From: Alkalicoccus luteus
Lineage (GTDB): Bacteria > Bacillota > Bacilli > Bacillales > Salisediminibacteriaceae
Length of the DNA: 64,000 nt
Strand: one strand, 5' to 3'
NCBI GenBank assembly: GCA_052061695.1
Contig: JBPZEY010000004.1
Of this stretch, positions 26,240 through 35,007 are shown piece after piece. Numbering within the stretch: position 1 is the first letter of the stretch; every line of letters starts with the position of its first letter. Under the pieces are notes generated by a model. It did no database searches. It worked only from the letters and a program-made list of their open reading frames with translations, and was not told the DNA's origin. The position numbers and the translations under genes are program-made.

Positions 26240-26461
26240 GAAGACCGCTCCTTTAGTAGTAGCTGTAGTAATGTTTCCCGCTTCATTTTATCATTCCTGA
26301 TCAGAGCAGACCAGACCAACGGTGCAGAAACCTCGACCGCCTTTTTTATGGGAGCAGCAGGGGTCAGCTGACGAACAGCCTGGAGACAACGCTTCACAAG
26401 CTTGACCGATCGTCCAGCACACAACTCTGAGAGCTTTGCAAAAGATGAGTCCTCATCCGGC

Positions 26462-26489
26462 AAAAAAACTCCCCGGCAAGCCGGAGAGC
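26462..26489 (-). terminator. Terminator after class D sortase
   Basis: Stem CTCTCCGGC / GCCGGGGAG with a tiny loop, followed on the minus strand by seven T. Confidence 0.85.
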
Positions 26490-26493
26490 TTTA

Positions 26494-27168
26494 TCATTCA
26501 TCTTCCATAGGGACGGTGTCTACGAGCGGAGCTTCGATAATGTAGCGGTCCGGTGCTGGTCCGATAAACGTGAACGGATAGCACGTCGTGAGTGTTAAAA
26601 TCGGTTCCTCTTTATCCACGATAACGGTTCGGTCTTCTGCGTCCGTAATCCATGTTTTATCGATTTCGTATTCATACTGGACGCCTTCAAACTGGATATA
26701 CATACTGTCGCCGTCTTCGAGTTCGCCGAGCTCTCGAAATACCGTATCACGATGTCCAGACAATACGGTATGTCCCATGCCGTCTGGCGGAACGGTAAAA
26801 TCACCTTCGTGGTAGCCAACTCCCTGCTTCAGCGTTTCATCGTCTGTACCCCAATAGATTGGGTACTTCATATCGACCGCCGGAATCAGCAGCCAGCCAA
26901 TGTCATCTCCATTGTCATACTCGTCGTACACTCTCGGTTCTCCAGGCTCCGGCGAATCAAAAGCAGGCGTCGGCAGCTCAGCTGATTCATCCGGTTCAGC
27001 CTCTGCTTCAGCACTTTCTTCCGGCTCGGGCTCCGGCTCCTGCATGACAATATCAGCCGTATCCAGTGCTTCACGACCGGAAGAGCTTTCTGTGGCCCAG
27101 GCGTAACCGTTCCAAGCTGCTCCGGCGAGTCCGCCTGTAATCAGCAGCACTGCAATTTTTTTCCGCAT
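26494..27168 (-). CDS. Class D sortase
   Basis: 224 residues: an N-terminal signal anchor (KIAVLLITGGLAGAAWNGYAW), an acidic Glu/Pro-rich spacer of about 50 residues, then the sortase barrel. Catalytic residues are His in VLSGHRDTVF, Cys in LTLTTCYPF and Arg in PDRYIIEA. The TLTTC signature and short length fit class D. B. anthracis class D sortase uses LPNTA signals, so the xylanase at 54398 (LPATAT) is a candidate substrate. GGAGG precedes ATG 27168. No substrate gene is adjacent. Confidence 0.92.
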   Translation of the reverse strand: MRKKIAVLLITGGLAGAAWNGYAWATESSSGREALDTADIVMQEPEPEPEESAEAEAEPDESAELPTPAFDSPEPGEPRVYDEYDNGDDIGWLLIPAVDMKYPIYWGTDDETLKQGVGYHEGDFTVPPDGMGHTVLSGHRDTVFRELGELEDGDSMYIQFEGVQYEYEIDKTWITDAEDRTVIVDKEEPILTLTTCYPFTFIGPAPDRYIIEAPLVDTVPMEDE

Positions 27169-27637
27169 GCTTCCTCCCGCCCTTCCAAAGACGATCGTCC
27201 GAATTCATGGTTTCCGTCAGTGCACCTCTCCGCAAAAGCCTTTTCGGAAGTGATGGGTGCCATTCTGGATTGAGTATACCATATTTCGGTATTGAAAGCA
27301 GACATCCTGTACCTGCGCTCTTTCACAGGTGGTCCCTGCTATACTGGAGCAGCGCTCGACAGCAGGGCTGCGCTGCAGCTCACAGTCGCGGCTGCCGCAT
27401 ATATCGGTGAAACAGCTTCTCACTTGTGAAACATGGTTTCACAAGTGTTCAGAGAAATATCATGATGTATTTTATATACACTCAATCAATCTTAATCCAG
27501 TTCTATCAATACTTCACTAATTTATAAACGGATAAAGATTGATTAAAATTGACTGAATTTGATAGTACTTGAACCAATTTGAACCAAATGATGCTAGTTG
27601 AATACATTTTATCATTATAAGAATATTTCATATGGGA
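27169..27637. other. Gene-free boundary region at left edge of island
   Basis: No supported gene. It holds the sortase promoter side, the palindrome copy at 27420-27449, then AT-rich DNA with a 15-bp inverted repeat (AATCAATCTTAATCC at 27484-27498, near-complement at 27530-27544) and five TTGA motifs exactly 10 bp apart starting at 27539. Base composition falls sharply after the palindrome, which marks the start of foreign DNA. Confidence 0.7.
27420..27449. repeat. 30-bp palindromic direct repeat, left copy
   Basis: Arms CACTTGTGAAAC and GTTTCACAAGTG around ATG form a perfect 12-bp inverted repeat. The identical 30-bp sequence recurs at 34734-34763, and partial likeness (AACAGC) extends to the left of both. 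The two copies bracket the AT-rich restriction-modification genes and the IS remnant. Confidence 0.9.
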
Positions 27638-30600
27638 CTATTGCCTAATATTATTAACTTTTTTTATAACATAATCAACTTGTTCCTCATCTAAATTAAA
27701 TAATTTAAATAACTGGCTGTCTAAATCCTCCGAGAAGTCAATAAATTCATTTTCATTGGAGTAGTCAAGTAAATCGGGAACCTTCTTAGCAAGAGAAGAC
27801 AGCGATTCATCTGTCATTAGAAAAGTAAACCTAACAAGATAACTTTGACAATACTTTTTAAAGTTTTGGGCTTCCTCTTCGGTCTTAAATGACTTTAACG
27901 CAAGTCTTGACCGTCCAAAAGCTGAATTATTGTCAATTATTGATATTTGATTATCACGTTTCTGTCCACCAGCATTGGCGCTAGATACAACAACTTGCCA
28001 CTCTGATACCAGCTCTTGATTTACCTTTATTACATCTTTATCTGCAACAAACCAATTTGCACGTCCCATCTTCCCAGCTTTATCATTTGTGTATAACTTT
28101 ATTGATTTCGAGCAATCAATTTCTTGTCCATGATATAACTCTACTTTGCTTGGATTGTTTTCGGCAAAATTACTTTCTATTTGAAAAAGTGATCTAGGAA
28201 AGATACTATTAAATAGATAATCTAAATCATTTCTCAAAACAAAGTCATCAGTTTTTTTAATAATTTTCAAATCTTCCGGATTCAATGGTATTATATCATC
28301 ACCAGGAGAGTTGATTTTTACCTTTATTTCCCTACCATTTAATTTATATACATATTCAAATTCGTTACTATTTTTACTGAAATCCTTAACAACAATACTA
28401 ATTCCATCTGGTATACCCACTCCAGAAAAAACTTCTTCGGAATCTGGATAAAAAATAACTTTAGAAAGGTGAGGATCGTTAATTTGATTGTAACCAAAAT
28501 TGCTAAGACCTTTTCCAGAACGATGAATCCACCTTCCACCAGGGTATATTAATACTGTATACTCTGAAGCTAATTTTTCACCCTCTATTTGAAAATGGTG
28601 AAAAATATTTTTCACAGGTTTTTGTCCATGTTTTGATTCCTTTTTTAGCATTTCTTCTTGATATGGCGGATTACCAATTACAACATCAAATTTCAAATCA
28701 TCATCTCCAAAAAATTCCTTTATTCTAGTCAATGCAGTTCCATTCTCTACATGCTTGGTTAAGTCTATGTTTGCAATATTCCCATCACTTATCTCAGAAA
28801 ATTCACCGTAAACATAGTTTTTTGCAATGTTAGATATGATATCACTAGGTGCACAAGCATATAATTGTTTCTCTAAAATCCATTTAATACGTTGATTTTG
28901 ATCGGGTATTTCTTTCTTAAGACCTATATTTAACTTTTTTACAAGTTCAGCCAAAAACAGACCACTCTTTGTATAGAGATCAATATATTTAAAATTAGGA
29001 TTTGAAAAAATATCGGGATTTTGTTTTTCCAATTCGTCAACCATATACTTCACAATGTATCTTGGTGTAAATATTTGATTTGTTTTTTGTGGCGGAATGT
29101 AATCAAAAATATCGTCTTCCAAGCTTTCGTCAAAATAATTAGCTAAGCGTTCTCTTGTGTCTAAAAATTCACGAATACTCGCATTAAAGACAACTTCATT
29201 AAATAATCCTGGTATCGATTTCTCGCTTCCACTATCATCTACATATTCAAAACCATCACGTAATTTTTTAAACTCATCAATAGTAATACTTGTTAAGTCT
29301 TCAAATGTTGCTTCATCAATATTTTCATCAAAATTGGCTAATGTTGTTTCTTCATCACCGTAGGCCATTAAAAAGGCAGGTATTGTTCGTGCAAAGCCAC
29401 GTAAATGATCTCGCACATCATCTTCCGTTGCTTTCTTTTTCTTTTCTTCAACTTTCTCAATTTGTTCTTCCACTACCGTATGAATGGTTTCTTCTACTTC
29501 CTTATTAATTTCATCTAAAAAAGTTGTTTCTATTTCTTTCTTCTTCTCTTCATATTGTTTAGTTGCAACTTGCAATTCCTCTTCATTGTTTTCTGAAATC
29601 GCTTCATCTCTTTTATGTTCATAATCCCTTTTTAACTCTCTAACTTCATTTGCCATCGTTAAATGTTTGTCTGTAATCATTTCCTCTAATGAAGTATGCA
29701 CACTTTTCTTTATGTCATCTGCCCGACCTTTTGTTAATTTAAAGTCATCTTTAAATTTATCAAATCCATCAGCGAATGATTTTGTTATATTTTCGGCTAA
29801 TGTTTTAATGGATTCTTTTTGATTTTCTTCTGCTTCGTCTATTGATTTAGTTACCTCTTCTACAACTTCAATTGGTGCATATATTTTGTCACCAAATATA
29901 TCTTTTGACTTACCTAAAACAACCTCTTTCGGTATTTCAACTTCTCCTTCTTCATCTAAGTACGGATCTGTTATTTCTACTTCACGAGGTTTCTCTAATC
30001 TTTTATTTTTCTCTGGTGGTATTTTATCTAGGATTTCTTTAAACGGGGAATCACCAGAAAAAACGCCAGCTATATTAGCGAAAAGTAAGTTACTCATAAA
30101 ACCCCTTTTCACTACTTCCCTTGAAGTAATATGTGTTGGTATTGCAAGTACTTCAGAAGCATTGATTTCATGCATGGATCCATCTTCATCTTCAGCAATA
30201 ACAGGGAAGAAGTTTAGTAATTTTTTAATTTTACTCTTTCTTTCACTGCTTGTTTTTGAACTACCACTTGTTAAATTATTCGCAAATTCATCATATAATC
30301 GTAACGTTCTGTCTGGGGAGAAATCAAATATATATGCACTTTCTTTGCGATATAGTTTCCCTTCCTGCTCAAATTCATAAGGGTTTTGCGATCTAAATGC
30401 AGCCTGAAAGTATAAACTAGGTGACTCGATATTATTTAACATAAATACGGCTGTCCACTCAGGTATCGTCACACCAGTCGTTAATTGACCTACAGAAAGT
30501 GTAATTGTTTTATCATGTTTTTGTATAGATTCACGGACTTTATCGAAGCTTTTGGCGTTCTTCTTCATGTCCAATGCTTCCTCTTCCAAGTTCTCTTGGA

Positions 30601-32005
30601 TGCTAACGCCGTCTCCTGCAGCAAGTACAACAGCATACTCTTTGAATGTCGAATGCTCTTTTAACAATTCCTCTAATGCCTTCGCAGCATTTACGCGTGG
30701 TAAAAGCCAAAACGTATGATTTAGTTCATTGCGATATTGATCTTCACAAAATGGAAATTTACCTGATGATAAATTATCTAAAAACCTTATAACACTTTCT
30801 TCATATTCAAATTTTCCGTTATCTTTCACTCGGAAGAACTCGTTTAAATCAAATGCATAATCTATATTTGTTTCATCTTCAATTTGTAAACCTGCTGTCA
30901 CTTCATCTTCAATCATTTTACTCATTTGATATGTAAATAGATTTAGTGTCGGTAAGCTTTCATATGGATTACTTCCAATCGTTTCGTCCCACTCTTCTTT
31001 TGCTTGTTGTTCATCGATATATGACCAATTGAAGATTTGTTCTTCATGGAACTTGTTATTCGCTAATGCTTTAAATGGTGTGCCAGATAAATGTAAAGTA
31101 AACTTTCTCTTTATCTTACTGAATGCTCTATCTGTCTTTTTCGTGTCAATCCCCTCATGCGCCTCATCAATCACTAAGAGATCCCAATCTAATCCAGCGA
31201 CCCAGTCTAACTTTTCGTATCTACCACCTGCAAATTTTGCCCCCTTTAAGTCTTGTAATGAAATAAAAGCAATTTGAGATGGATTTTCATGTGTTGTTGT
31301 GTCAAGATGGTCTAAGTATTGGTCACGAGTCATTGCTTTACCGCTTAACGCATCTGTTTCAGAAACAAATTTTTTATGCGGTTCCTGCCATGCAATGAAC
31401 TTTTGAAAATCATCGAACCATGAATTTGCTATTGCTGGTCGATTTGTAACAATTAAAACATTCGTTGTTTGTAAATTACGAATAAAGTCAAATGTTGTTA
31501 ATGTCTTACCAAACCTAGGTTTTGCGTTCCACAAAAACTCCATCTCTTCATCTTCACTATGATAATATTCTAATGTTTTTTCTACCGCTTGTTGTTGCTC
31601 ATTTCGTAAAACATAATTAAATTTGTTATCTGCAATCTGTATCACTTCATAATCTCGTTCAATGAATTTGTTTGTTAAATGTTCTGCTCTTTCTAACGTT
31701 CCATTAAAATAAAACCATTCATCAGCTCGACCATTAAAATCCTTTCTTTCAATTCCATTCATTTTGAAATAACGATGTAATTCCTTGTCACGGAACCATT
31801 TCCCATCAGATTTCCTTGCTAGCTTTTCAAACAATATATTAGGGTTTAATCCTGCTGTTCCAACTTGTTCAAATACTCGTGTCGCCGCGTCCCTTGTCGT
31901 ATCTCCTATTTTTACGTAACCATCATGTGATGGAACTTCTGGTAGTGTATATCCATAAATTTTATATTCGATTTCCTTAAAAGGCTTAATGATTGTTCTG
32001 TCCAT
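27638..32005 (-). CDS. GIY-YIG-like nuclease / SF2 helicase / adenine methyltransferase fusion
   Basis: 1455 residues. Residues 15-100 resemble the T5orf172 GIY-YIG nuclease (KIYGYTLPE, GYVKIGDTTRDAATR, late DEWFYF). An SF2 helicase follows at about 130-560: Walker A variant AKPRFGKT, DEAH at 280-283, LSGTP, and motif VI QAAFRSQNP. About 700-860 is a charged coiled coil. A gamma-type N6-adenine methyltransferase spans about 975-1210, with IFTPRYIVKYM, a variant motif I (DLYTKSGLFL) and catalytic NPPY at 1112-1115. The rest is probably target recognition. TAATG coupling links it to the upstream partner. Composition is much more AT-rich than neighbours, so transfer is likely. Role: DNA restriction-modification; the exact type is unclear. 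Confidence 0.88.
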   Translation of the reverse strand: MDRTIIKPFKEIEYKIYGYTLPEVPSHDGYVKIGDTTRDAATRVFEQVGTAGLNPNILFEKLARKSDGKWFRDKELHRYFKMNGIERKDFNGRADEWFYFNGTLERAEHLTNKFIERDYEVIQIADNKFNYVLRNEQQQAVEKTLEYYHSEDEEMEFLWNAKPRFGKTLTTFDFIRNLQTTNVLIVTNRPAIANSWFDDFQKFIAWQEPHKKFVSETDALSGKAMTRDQYLDHLDTTTHENPSQIAFISLQDLKGAKFAGGRYEKLDWVAGLDWDLLVIDEAHEGIDTKKTDRAFSKIKRKFTLHLSGTPFKALANNKFHEEQIFNWSYIDEQQAKEEWDETIGSNPYESLPTLNLFTYQMSKMIEDEVTAGLQIEDETNIDYAFDLNEFFRVKDNGKFEYEESVIRFLDNLSSGKFPFCEDQYRNELNHTFWLLPRVNAAKALEELLKEHSTFKEYAVVLAAGDGVSIQENLEEEALDMKKNAKSFDKVRESIQKHDKTITLSVGQLTTGVTIPEWTAVFMLNNIESPSLYFQAAFRSQNPYEFEQEGKLYRKESAYIFDFSPDRTLRLYDEFANNLTSGSSKTSSERKSKIKKLLNFFPVIAEDEDGSMHEINASEVLAIPTHITSREVVKRGFMSNLLFANIAGVFSGDSPFKEILDKIPPEKNKRLEKPREVEITDPYLDEEGEVEIPKEVVLGKSKDIFGDKIYAPIEVVEEVTKSIDEAEENQKESIKTLAENITKSFADGFDKFKDDFKLTKGRADDIKKSVHTSLEEMITDKHLTMANEVRELKRDYEHKRDEAISENNEEELQVATKQYEEKKKEIETTFLDEINKEVEETIHTVVEEQIEKVEEKKKKATEDDVRDHLRGFARTIPAFLMAYGDEETTLANFDENIDEATFEDLTSITIDEFKKLRDGFEYVDDSGSEKSIPGLFNEVVFNASIREFLDTRERLANYFDESLEDDIFDYIPPQKTNQIFTPRYIVKYMVDELEKQNPDIFSNPNFKYIDLYTKSGLFLAELVKKLNIGLKKEIPDQNQRIKWILEKQLYACAPSDIISNIAKNYVYGEFSEISDGNIANIDLTKHVENGTALTRIKEFFGDDDLKFDVVIGNPPYQEEMLKKESKHGQKPVKNIFHHFQIEGEKLASEYTVLIYPGGRWIHRSGKGLSNFGYNQINDPHLSKVIFYPDSEEVFSGVGIPDGISIVVKDFSKNSNEFEYVYKLNGREIKVKINSPGDDIIPLNPEDLKIIKKTDDFVLRNDLDYLFNSIFPRSLFQIESNFAENNPSKVELYHGQEIDCSKSIKLYTNDKAGKMGRANWFVADKDVIKVNQELVSEWQVVVSSANAGGQKRDNQISIIDNNSAFGRSRLALKSFKTEEEAQNFKKYCQSYLVRFTFLMTDESLSSLAKKVPDLLDYSNENEFIDFSEDLDSQLFKLFNLDEEQVDYVIKKVNNIRQ

Positions 32006-32742
32006 TAGACTTCCTCCATTTCCTCTTTATAAACGTCGATTATTTTAACTGGAATATATCGCATTTCTTTTTCCACTTCTTCTTGTGTCTCAATTTCCTC
32101 ATGAAAAAAACTAAAAAGATCAATTTGTTCTGATTCATTTTGAGGCTTTCGTAAAGTTTTACCATTTTCCTTTTGTGTATCTTCATATATTTCATCAAGT
32201 GTATATTCTGTTCTTTGAACTTTTATATTTTTATTATTTTTTCTTAAATTAATGATTTCCCACTCACTGAAGACCAATGGTTTACCATCTACTGCCTTAC
32301 GAGTTAAAAAGTTACCATTTCCAATATTTAGCGAGATAATTCTTTTAGCGCTATCTAATACTTTTTGATTCATTTTTCCTTTATGATAATGAATTTGCTC
32401 TTTATAATGGTCATAATATTTTTGGAACATATTCATCACGCATGTTTGAGCATTATCTTCTAATAATTCAATTCCATACAATGTGGTTAAGGCTAGTAAA
32501 GAGTAATTTTCAAATTGAACTAAATCGTTATTATACTTCTCTGATACCATTTTTAGTTTGCGTTCAAGTATTGCAACTAAAAAAGCCCCTTCCCCAGCAG
32601 AAGGCTCTAAAAATGTTGTCGTAAGATTTTCACAAGCTTTTTTTATTTCTGGTATATCTAGCATTCTATTTACTATTCTTTTAGGAGTGAATACTTCCCC
32701 ATGTTTTTGTACTCGGGTTTTACATTTAACAATTTCTTCCAC
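32005..32742 (-). CDS. Small methyltransferase-like partner of the helicase fusion
   Basis: 245 residues. Motif X (GEVFTPKRIVNRMLD) and a good SAM-binding motif I (TFLEPSAGEGAFLVAIL) are present, followed by YGIELLEDNAQT and NIGNGNFLTRKAVDGKPLVF, the stretch that normally precedes the catalytic NPPY motif. NPPY itself is missing, and the chain ends in a charged tail. The start is GTG 32742 behind AAGGAGG at 11 nt; a stop lies directly before it in frame. Its stop overlaps the fusion gene start by one base. It may supply SAM binding to the fusion protein, whose own motif I is degenerate. Confidence 0.85.
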   Translation of the reverse strand: MEEIVKCKTRVQKHGEVFTPKRIVNRMLDIPEIKKACENLTTTFLEPSAGEGAFLVAILERKLKMVSEKYNNDLVQFENYSLLALTTLYGIELLEDNAQTCVMNMFQKYYDHYKEQIHYHKGKMNQKVLDSAKRIISLNIGNGNFLTRKAVDGKPLVFSEWEIINLRKNNKNIKVQRTEYTLDEIYEDTQKENGKTLRKPQNESEQIDLFSFFHEEIETQEEVEKEMRYIPVKIIDVYKEEMEEV

Positions 32743-32885
32743 CTAATCATATTCCTCCTTTGTATATGCTAATTTATTTAAGATTTCACATATTATCTGT
32801 TTCTATTTTACCATAATGAACTTATTGACGTAATTTCCAATAGTTACGTAGTAGATTTTTCTCTTTTATTAAATCTTATATTAAG

Positions 32886-34721
32886 CCCGAGTTCGACAGT
32901 AAATAGGCACACGTTTATATTATTTTATGTTGGTTTGAAAGTATTCATCACATATAATATAGGCATGTATATTCGACGAGTAACCAGAAAAAATAAAAAT
33001 GGAACAATAACCTCCTACCTGCAGCTCGCTCATAATGAATGGGATCCGAAAGCCAAATACGCAAAAGCGAAGGTGATTTATTCTTTCGGCCGGGAAGATC
33101 AAGTGGATCGGGCCGTATTAGAACGTCTGGCATCCAGTATGTCGCGATTCCTTTCGCCGGAAGCGGCGCTGCAGTCCAAAGAAACCGTGGGGGAAGTGGC
33201 TTCTTTTCTCTTTCAATCCTCGAAAAGCGTGGGCAGTGTCTGGCTCCTGGATCAATTGTGGAAGAAGCTCGGCATGGAGGAGGTCATCCAAGCCTGCTTC
33301 TCTTCCCGCCAGCACGAAATGGATATTGAACGACTGCTCTTTACTATGGTGGCGAACCGCGCGGTTTCGCCCGCTAGTAAGTTCTCCCTTACGAGCTGGG
33401 TCGAAGAAGATGTCTACGTATTAGGCGTGGAAACGGTCCAGAGCCACCAGCTGTACCGCGTCATGGATGAGCTGCTCGACGTACGCGCGGAACTTGAAAA
33501 AACGTATTTTATGCCGTGTCCGATTTATTGAATCTGGAAGTGGATCTACTCTATTTTGATACCACCTCCAGCTATTTTGAAGTGTCCCCCGACAAAGTCT
33601 CCGAGGACGAGACCTTCCGAAAGCAAGGGTACTCGAAAGACAAACGCCCGGATCTTCTGCAAACCGTGATCGGCCTCGCGGTTACCCGCGAAGACATTCC
33701 GATTCGCGTATGGGAATGGCCCGGGACCACGATGGATATGACGGTGATCGAACAAGTGAAAACAAGACTTGATCGGCTGGAAGCTCGGGCGGGTGATACA
33801 AGTCGCCGATCGAGGGTTTTCTTCCTGAAAGAATCTTCGGATTCTGCAGCAAACCGGCGGCCATTATATTATTGGCGAACACATGCATGCGGGAAAAAAA
33901 GATGTCGAAGAAGCCTTAAGCAAGCGAGGCCGGTTTCAGGTGATTCGAGAGAACCTCCATGTGAAAGAAGCGATTGTTGGGGATGGAGAAGCGCGCAAGC
34001 GCTATGTGATTGCATACAATCCCGACGAAGCCGCGCGGGATCGCACGAAGCGTGAACAAATCGTGGCATCCCTCGAAGCGCAGATCTATGCCTTGCGGCA
34101 GGAGGCAAACGAAGCACATCATAAGAAAGCCTGTGCCCTGCGGGCGCATCCGACGTACGGAAACTATGTGCTGCAATTGAAAGATGGAACCCTTCGTCTC
34201 GATAAACAAGCCATACGCGACGCGAGCAAATATGACGGGAAGTACCTCATCCGCACGTCGGATGATACGCTGTCGATGGAAGACGTGGCGCTTGGTTACA
34301 AGCAGCTGTTGGAAGTGGAGGACGCGTTTCGCACCTTAAAAACCACGTTACAACTGCGTCCCATGTATCATCGGCTCGAAGAGCGGATTCGCGCCCATGT
34401 GGTGATCAGCTGGCTGGCCCTGTTGCTTGTCAGCATTGCCGAGTTGCAGACCGGAGACACCTGGACCCGAATTCGCAAGGAAATGAATCGGCTCCATGTC
34501 GGACATTTTTCTACAAAAGATGGCGACCTGTTTCAGTGTACGGAAGTGACCCAGAAACAGCGGCGAACCTTTGATGCGCTAGGGTTGAAGCCTCCTCCCA
34601 ATATCCTCGATCTCCAGGCAAATTCCTAGTAACACGTCTGGTGTATTCCAAAATGCCTGAGAACCCTTGCCTTAGTAGGGTTCCCAGGCATTTCGTTTAC
34701 CTAGTAACTGTCGAACTCGGG
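32886..34721 (+). mobile_element. IS1634-family insertion sequence (degenerate, about 1.84 kb)
   Basis: The ends are inverted repeats CCCGAGTTCGACAGT (32886-32900) and ACTGTCGAACTCGGG (34707-34721), with likeness continuing about 12 bp inward. It encloses one broken transposase and an internal hairpin near 34651-34692 that probably stops transcription. No matching short duplication is visible at the two outer junctions, so one flank may have been rearranged. It sits 144 bp upstream of the restriction-modification operon, in opposite orientation. Confidence 0.88.
32965..34629 (+). pseudogene. IS1634-family transposase, frameshifted and interrupted
   Basis: About 550 codons when pieced together. 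The N-terminal part (from ATG 32965) runs to a frame loss near 33505, at a run of six A. The middle part (YFDTTSSYFE, then GYSKDKRPDL, typical of IS1634/DDE transposases) returns to the first frame near 33770. An in-frame TGA at 33826-33828 then interrupts DRGFSS-KNLRILQQTGGHYI. The C-terminal part (VEDAFRTLKTTLQLRP, the E-x-x-F-R region) is intact to 34629. Two shifts and one stop make it inactive unless sequencing errors are involved. Confidence 0.9.
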
Positions 34722-35007
34722 TCAACAGCCTGTTCACTTGTGAAACATGGTTTCACAAGTGTTTAACTTTCTGAGGAAAAGCGTTAATCACGCTCCTGAA
34801 AGCTACAACTTCCCTTATGAAAGCTTTATCCTTGGCCGGCAAGTGTTCACGAGCATCAACTTAAGGCTGGCTTAACGAAACTGCCATTATTTACAGCAGC
34901 CAAATGTTCCACTTTCCCAGGAAAACGTTCACCCTGTTTCGCTGCGTCCTTCTTCAAACATCGTGCAGACGGCTCCCTCTCCATCCTCGAAGCGGGGCCT
35001 AAAGAGC
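34722..35007. other. Gene-free region between IS and metH
   Basis: Contains the right palindrome copy (34734-34763) and, beyond it, two loosely alike blocks (AACTTTCTGAGGAAAAGCGTT near 34765, and CACTTTCCCAGGAAAACGTT near 34910). No gene, no clear terminator for metH and no promoter are recognised. Confidence 0.5.
34734..34763. repeat. 30-bp palindromic direct repeat, right copy
   Basis: Identical to 27420-27449 (arms CACTTGTGAAAC and GTTTCACAAGTG). It lies 12 bp after the IS right end and closes the AT-rich island. Confidence 0.9.

Noticed and set aside
26236..26463. 75-codon minus-strand ORF between the sortase and ppaC
   Set aside because: It begins at TTG inside the sortase terminator without a ribosome site and has no recognised similarity.
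33495..33530. Programmed -1 frameshift in the transposase at the A-run
   Set aside because: The A-run is not in the right phase for a standard X-XXY-YYZ slippery site, and a second shift and a TGA downstream also break the gene, so decay is simpler.
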